Source: CAYJOG01 sp964371695 [NCBI: uncultured bacterium] (GTDB lineage: Bacteria > CAYJOG01). Taken from it: 7,512 nt of DNA. The notes beneath the pieces were generated by a model, which worked only from the letters and a program-made list of their open reading frames with translations, was not told the origin of the DNA and ran no database searches. Shown piece by piece: positions 5,501-7,512 of the stretch. How positions within the stretch are numbered: position 1 is the stretch's first letter; every line of letters starts with the position of its first letter. The translations under genes and the position numbers were made by a program. The stretch spans positions 54 to 7,565 of the forward strand of contig CAYJOG010000127.1 in the NCBI GenBank assembly GCA_964371695.1, in the 5' to 3' direction.

Positions 5501-6602
5501 CACGGGCCTGCACGACAAGGTGGCCGAGGTCATCGCCCGCTACACAGGCGGCGCACGACTGGGGCCGGAGGACGCCCTGGTGCTGGCCACCCAGGCCCCC
5601 CTGGGCGTGCTGGGCTGGCTCGCGGAGCGCGAGGCCCTGGCGCGGCACGGTGAGCGGGTCTGTTACAACGTGAACCTGCACCTGAACCTCACCAACGTGT
5701 GCGAGGCCGACTGTTTTTTCTGCTCTTTCGCCCGTCTGGAAGAAGGCATGCCTGAGGCGAAAACCTTTGCGCTGGACGAAATCGAAGGGTTCATCCGCCA
5801 GCGCCTTTCGCCGGACACCACCGAGGTGCATATCGTCAATGGCCTGCATCCGGGTTTGCCGTTTGATTATTACCTGGACGCCCTGCGTCTGATTCGCCAG
5901 AAGTTCCCCCAACTGCACATCAAGGCCTTCACGGCGGTAGAGATTGGTTATTACGCCCGCAAATATGAACTGAGCGTGGCGGCGGTGCTCACAGCGCTGA
6001 TGGACGCCGGGCTGGGGTCATTGCCCGGTGGCGGGGCCGAGGTGTTCGCGCCCCGCGTGCGCAAAAAAATCTGCCGCAACAAGGTGAGCGGCGAGGCGTG
6101 GCTGGACATCCACCGCACCGCGCACCACATGGGCCTGAGGAGCAATGCCACGCTGCTGTTTGGCACGGTGGAAACCTGGGAGGAGCGCATCGAACACCTG
6201 CTGGCCCTGCGGGATTTGCAGGACGAAACGGGCGGGTTTCAGGCGTTCATTCCGCTGGTCTTTCACAACGAAAACAACAAGCTGCACAAACTGAAGGAAC
6301 CCACCGCCCAGGAGGCTTTGCGGGTGGTGGCGGTGTCGCGGCTGCTGCTGGACAACTTCCCCCATGTCAAAGCCTATTGGGCCACGCTGGGTGTGCCGGT
6401 GGCGCAGATGGCCCTGGCCTTTGGGGCCAGTGACCTGGACGGCACGGTGGTGAGCGAAAAAATCTATGCCATGGCGGGAGCGGACGCGCCCGGCGCGCTG
6501 AGTGTGAAGGAACTGGAAGAACTGATTGTCTCGGCGGGGCGCACGCCCCAGCGGCGTGACACGCTTTACCGGCCTGTGGAACAGGTGGTGGCCGGGAAAT
6601 GA
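5493..6602 (+). CDS. mqnE: Aminofutalosine synthase MqnE (radical SAM)
   Basis: A 369-aa radical SAM enzyme that joins the adenosyl group of SAM to 3-[(1-carboxyvinyl)oxy]benzoate to form 6-amino-6-deoxyfutalosine. The 4Fe-4S-binding motif is Cys70, Cys74 and Cys77 in NVCEADCFFCSF. Other signatures are the NGLHPGLPFDYYLDALR segment (116-132), HIKAFTAVEIGYY (142-154), SLPGGGAEVF (176-185), a SNATLLFGTVET stretch (217-228) and DETGGFQAFIPLVFH (244-258). The LPGGGAEVF and GFQAFIPL pattern, plus length, fit MqnE better than the related cyclase MqnC, which is not seen in this window. Usual GGLHP reads NGLHP here. It begins at GTG inside ubiX and ends before a 294-nt repeat-filled gap. Its substrate comes from MqnA, the next gene. 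Confidence 0.94.
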   Translation: MTDTGLHDKVAEVIARYTGGARLGPEDALVLATQAPLGVLGWLAEREALARHGERVCYNVNLHLNLTNVCEADCFFCSFARLEEGMPEAKTFALDEIEGFIRQRLSPDTTEVHIVNGLHPGLPFDYYLDALRLIRQKFPQLHIKAFTAVEIGYYARKYELSVAAVLTALMDAGLGSLPGGGAEVFAPRVRKKICRNKVSGEAWLDIHRTAHHMGLRSNATLLFGTVETWEERIEHLLALRDLQDETGGFQAFIPLVFHNENNKLHKLKEPTAQEALRVVAVSRLLLDNFPHVKAYWATLGVPVAQMALAFGASDLDGTVVSEKIYAMAGADAPGALSVKELEELIVSAGRTPQRRDTLYRPVEQVVAGK

Positions 6603-6641
6603 AAGCGGGGAATCAGTCAAATATAAAAAACCACCTTATTA

Positions 6642-6666
6642 CCCTCTCCCCTTTACGGGGAGAGGG
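6642..6666 (+). repeat. CCCTCTCCCC hairpin repeat, copy 5
   Basis: A perfect 10-bp stem, CCCTCTCCCC (6642-6651) with GGGGAGAGGG (6657-6666), loop TTTAC. It is followed by a mini-hairpin GGCC (6668-6671) with GGTC (6675-6678), loop GAA, and the tail GGGTGAGGGGT (6680-6690). The left side (AAAAAACCACC at 6625-6635, then TTATTACCC) echoes 4683-4707. With copy 6 it frames an AT-rich core. Confidence 0.85.
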
Positions 6667-6700
6667 TGGCCGAAGGTCGGGTGAGGGGTTATGTAAAAGT

Positions 6701-6711
6701 AAAAAACCAAA
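6701..6711 (+). repeat. AAAAAACCAAA motif between copies 5 and 6
   Basis: The same 11-mer is found at 191-201, 4583-4593 and 6701-6711, each time within 50 to 110 nt after a CCCTCTCC hairpin and followed by T-rich sequence. It occurs only in the spacers. It looks like a shared part of the repeat rather than a binding site; a UP-element-like promoter role is possible, but no convincing -35/-10 pair is visible beside it. Confidence 0.6.
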
Positions 6712-6754
6712 TTTCTTTTTGGATTTTTCGCCTTTATTTTACCCCTCAACCCAA

Positions 6755-6778
6755 CCCTCTCCCCAGTGGGGGAGAGGG
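6755..6778 (-). repeat. CCCTCTCCCC hairpin repeat, copy 6
   Basis: A perfect 10-bp stem, CCCTCTCCCC (6755-6764) with GGGGAGAGGG (6769-6778), loop AGTG. Its tail, ACCCCTCAACCC (6741-6752), lies to the left and mirrors the tail of copy 5. Copies 5 and 6 therefore form a 137-nt head-to-head unit (6642-6778) with long terminal inverted repeats, like a small MITE. Confidence 0.85.
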
Positions 6779-6828
6779 GGTAAAGGCGGCGCTTCTTCAT
6801 TCCTCGGCAGTTTCGCGCTTCGTGCTCA

Positions 6829-6848
6829 GGCAGGCGGGGACGCCTGCC
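6829..6848. repeat. CAGGCG hairpin, copy 2
   Basis: GGCAGGCG (6829-6836) and CGCCTGCC (6841-6848) form a perfect 8-bp stem around GGGA. It resembles the hairpin at 226-246. No T-run follows. It lies 49 nt upstream of mqnA, so if transcribed it would be part of the mqnA leader. Confidence 0.65.
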
Positions 6849-6854
6849 CTACTT

Positions 6855-6881
6855 TGTCGCGCCGCTGGGTGCGCTCAGCAG
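6855..6881 (+). repeat. Truncated third copy of the two-hairpin element, just before mqnA
   Basis: 23 of 27 positions match 4633-4659, the start of copy B, including CGCTGGG; the match stops inside the second hairpin, and the first arm of the first hairpin is missing. It ends at the GGTGGGAG (6881-6888) that serves as the likely mqnA ribosome binding site. It is a remnant or short insertion that now forms the mqnA leader. Confidence 0.6.
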
Positions 6882-6896
6882 GTGGGAGTCTGGACC

Positions 6897-7512
6897 ATGA
6901 CAGAAACCGGCGATAAACAATTCATCAATCCTCCCAAACCCGCCCTGGGTGTGATTGATTCTCTGAACGGCGCGCCGCCCACTTGGGGGCTGGACGACAT
7001 TTTTGATCTGAAACCCGGCACGCCCGCCGAACTGGCGGTGTGGTTGCTGGAGGGGCGCATCGCGGCGGGGTTTGTGCCCGTGGTGGAGGCGCTGGAAATG
7101 GGACAGCGGTGGGTGGGGTTGCCCTATGTCATTGCCTCGCCGGGGCCGGTGCGCTCGGTGTGCCTGTTCGGTTTTGAAAATCAAGACCCGCTGTCGGCCC
7201 GCACGTTGTGGCTGGACGCCAAAAGCCGCACCAGCAACGCCCTTGTGCGCTGGTTGCTGCCCGGTGCGGCCCTGCGCCACCACGATGGCAACGGCCCGGT
7301 TCTGGAAAATCTGCAAAGCAGCGAGGCGGCCCTGGTGATGGGAGACGAAGCCCTGCGGCTGGTGCTGGCGGGCCGCAGTCATGTGGACCTCGCCAGCCTG
7401 TGGCGCGAACGCACCGGTGAGCCTTTGGTGTTCGCCCGCCTCATGGTCAACCCGGATCTGATGGATGAAGAAACCCAGCGGGTGTTGTGCCAGCGGGTGG
7501 AGGCCAACCTGC
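6897..7512 (+). CDS. mqnA: Chorismate dehydratase MqnA, 3' end beyond the window
   Basis: The first 205 residues of a protein that normally has about 270-290. MqnA removes water from chorismate to give 3-[(1-carboxyvinyl)oxy]benzoate, the first committed futalosine step. Seen are LGVIDSLNGAPPTWGL (17-32), a weakly matched version of the usual YLNxxPL motif that keeps the conserved Asn24; PAELAVWLLEGRIAAGFVPV (43-62); IASPGPVRSVCLF (79-91); the LDAKSRTSNAL region (106-116); and ALVMGDEAL (145-153), then DLASLWRERTGEPLVFAR (164-181). ATG 6897 follows GGTGGGAG (6881-6888) by 8 nt. No stop occurs before the edge. It lies downstream of mqnE across a repeat-filled spacer, with the same direction and likely the same regulon. 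Confidence 0.92.
   Translation, partial: MTETGDKQFINPPKPALGVIDSLNGAPPTWGLDDIFDLKPGTPAELAVWLLEGRIAAGFVPVVEALEMGQRWVGLPYVIASPGPVRSVCLFGFENQDPLSARTLWLDAKSRTSNALVRWLLPGAALRHHDGNGPVLENLQSSEAALVMGDEALRLVLAGRSHVDLASLWRERTGEPLVFARLMVNPDLMDEETQRVLCQRVEANL

Noticed and set aside
5493-6602. MqnC (cyclic dehypoxanthinyl futalosine synthase) instead of MqnE
   Set aside because: The HPGLPFDYYLDALR, FTAVEIGYY and DETGGFQAFIPL segments match MqnE; both are radical SAM enzymes with the same cysteine motif, so the distinction rests on these segments.
6599-6916. Plus-strand ORF across the mqnE-mqnA spacer
   Set aside because: It is made of repeat copies 5 and 6 and overlaps the mqnA start in another frame.

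Overview
The window holds most of a menaquinone (vitamin K2) biosynthesis cluster of the futalosine type, all on the + strand, in a GC-rich bacterial genome. In order it carries a GbsR/MarR-family transcription factor, a long-chain polyprenyl diphosphate synthase, mqnD, a UbiD-family decarboxylase, a UbiX-family flavin prenyltransferase, the radical-SAM enzyme mqnE, and the 5' two-thirds of mqnA, which runs off the right edge. Futalosine-pathway use excludes typical enteric-type bacteria. Species or phylum cannot be fixed from this sequence; a Gram-negative lineage with many short palindromic repeats is a guess.

Layout. 1-336 has no convincing gene and is packed with short palindromes, ending in a perfect 12-bp inverted repeat that covers the likely start codon of the regulator (337-930). 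927-1229 holds a doubtful small ORF and a strong stem-loop. Block 1 (1230-4513) is polyprenyl synthase, mqnD and ubiD, tightly packed with a 1-nt gap and then a 17-nt overlap. A 339-nt repeat-filled spacer (4514-4852) follows. Block 2 (4853-6602) is ubiX and mqnE, overlapping by 8 nt. A second repeat-filled spacer (6603-6896) leads into mqnA (6897 to edge).

How the genes work together. MqnA dehydrates chorismate, MqnE couples the product to SAM to give aminofutalosine, and MqnD releases 1,4-dihydroxy-6-naphthoate after steps by MqnB and MqnC, which are not in this window. The polyprenyl synthase makes the side chain. UbiD, using the prenylated FMN made by UbiX, removes the ring carboxylate after prenylation. 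The ring prenyltransferase and the final methyltransferase are also absent here.

The most unusual content is in the spacers: six copies of a CCCTCTCCCC/GGGGAGAGGG hairpin, a 78-nt two-hairpin element present in inverted orientation at 99-176 and 4627-4704 whose differences spare or compensate the stems, a truncated third copy directly before mqnA, and a recurring AAAAAACCAAA motif. The spacers therefore look like repeat-insertion sites or repeat-derived RNA structures separating the translationally coupled gene pairs. I found no evidence of a wholly new enzyme system; the candidate novelties are the repeat family and a possible GbsR-type control of quinone synthesis.
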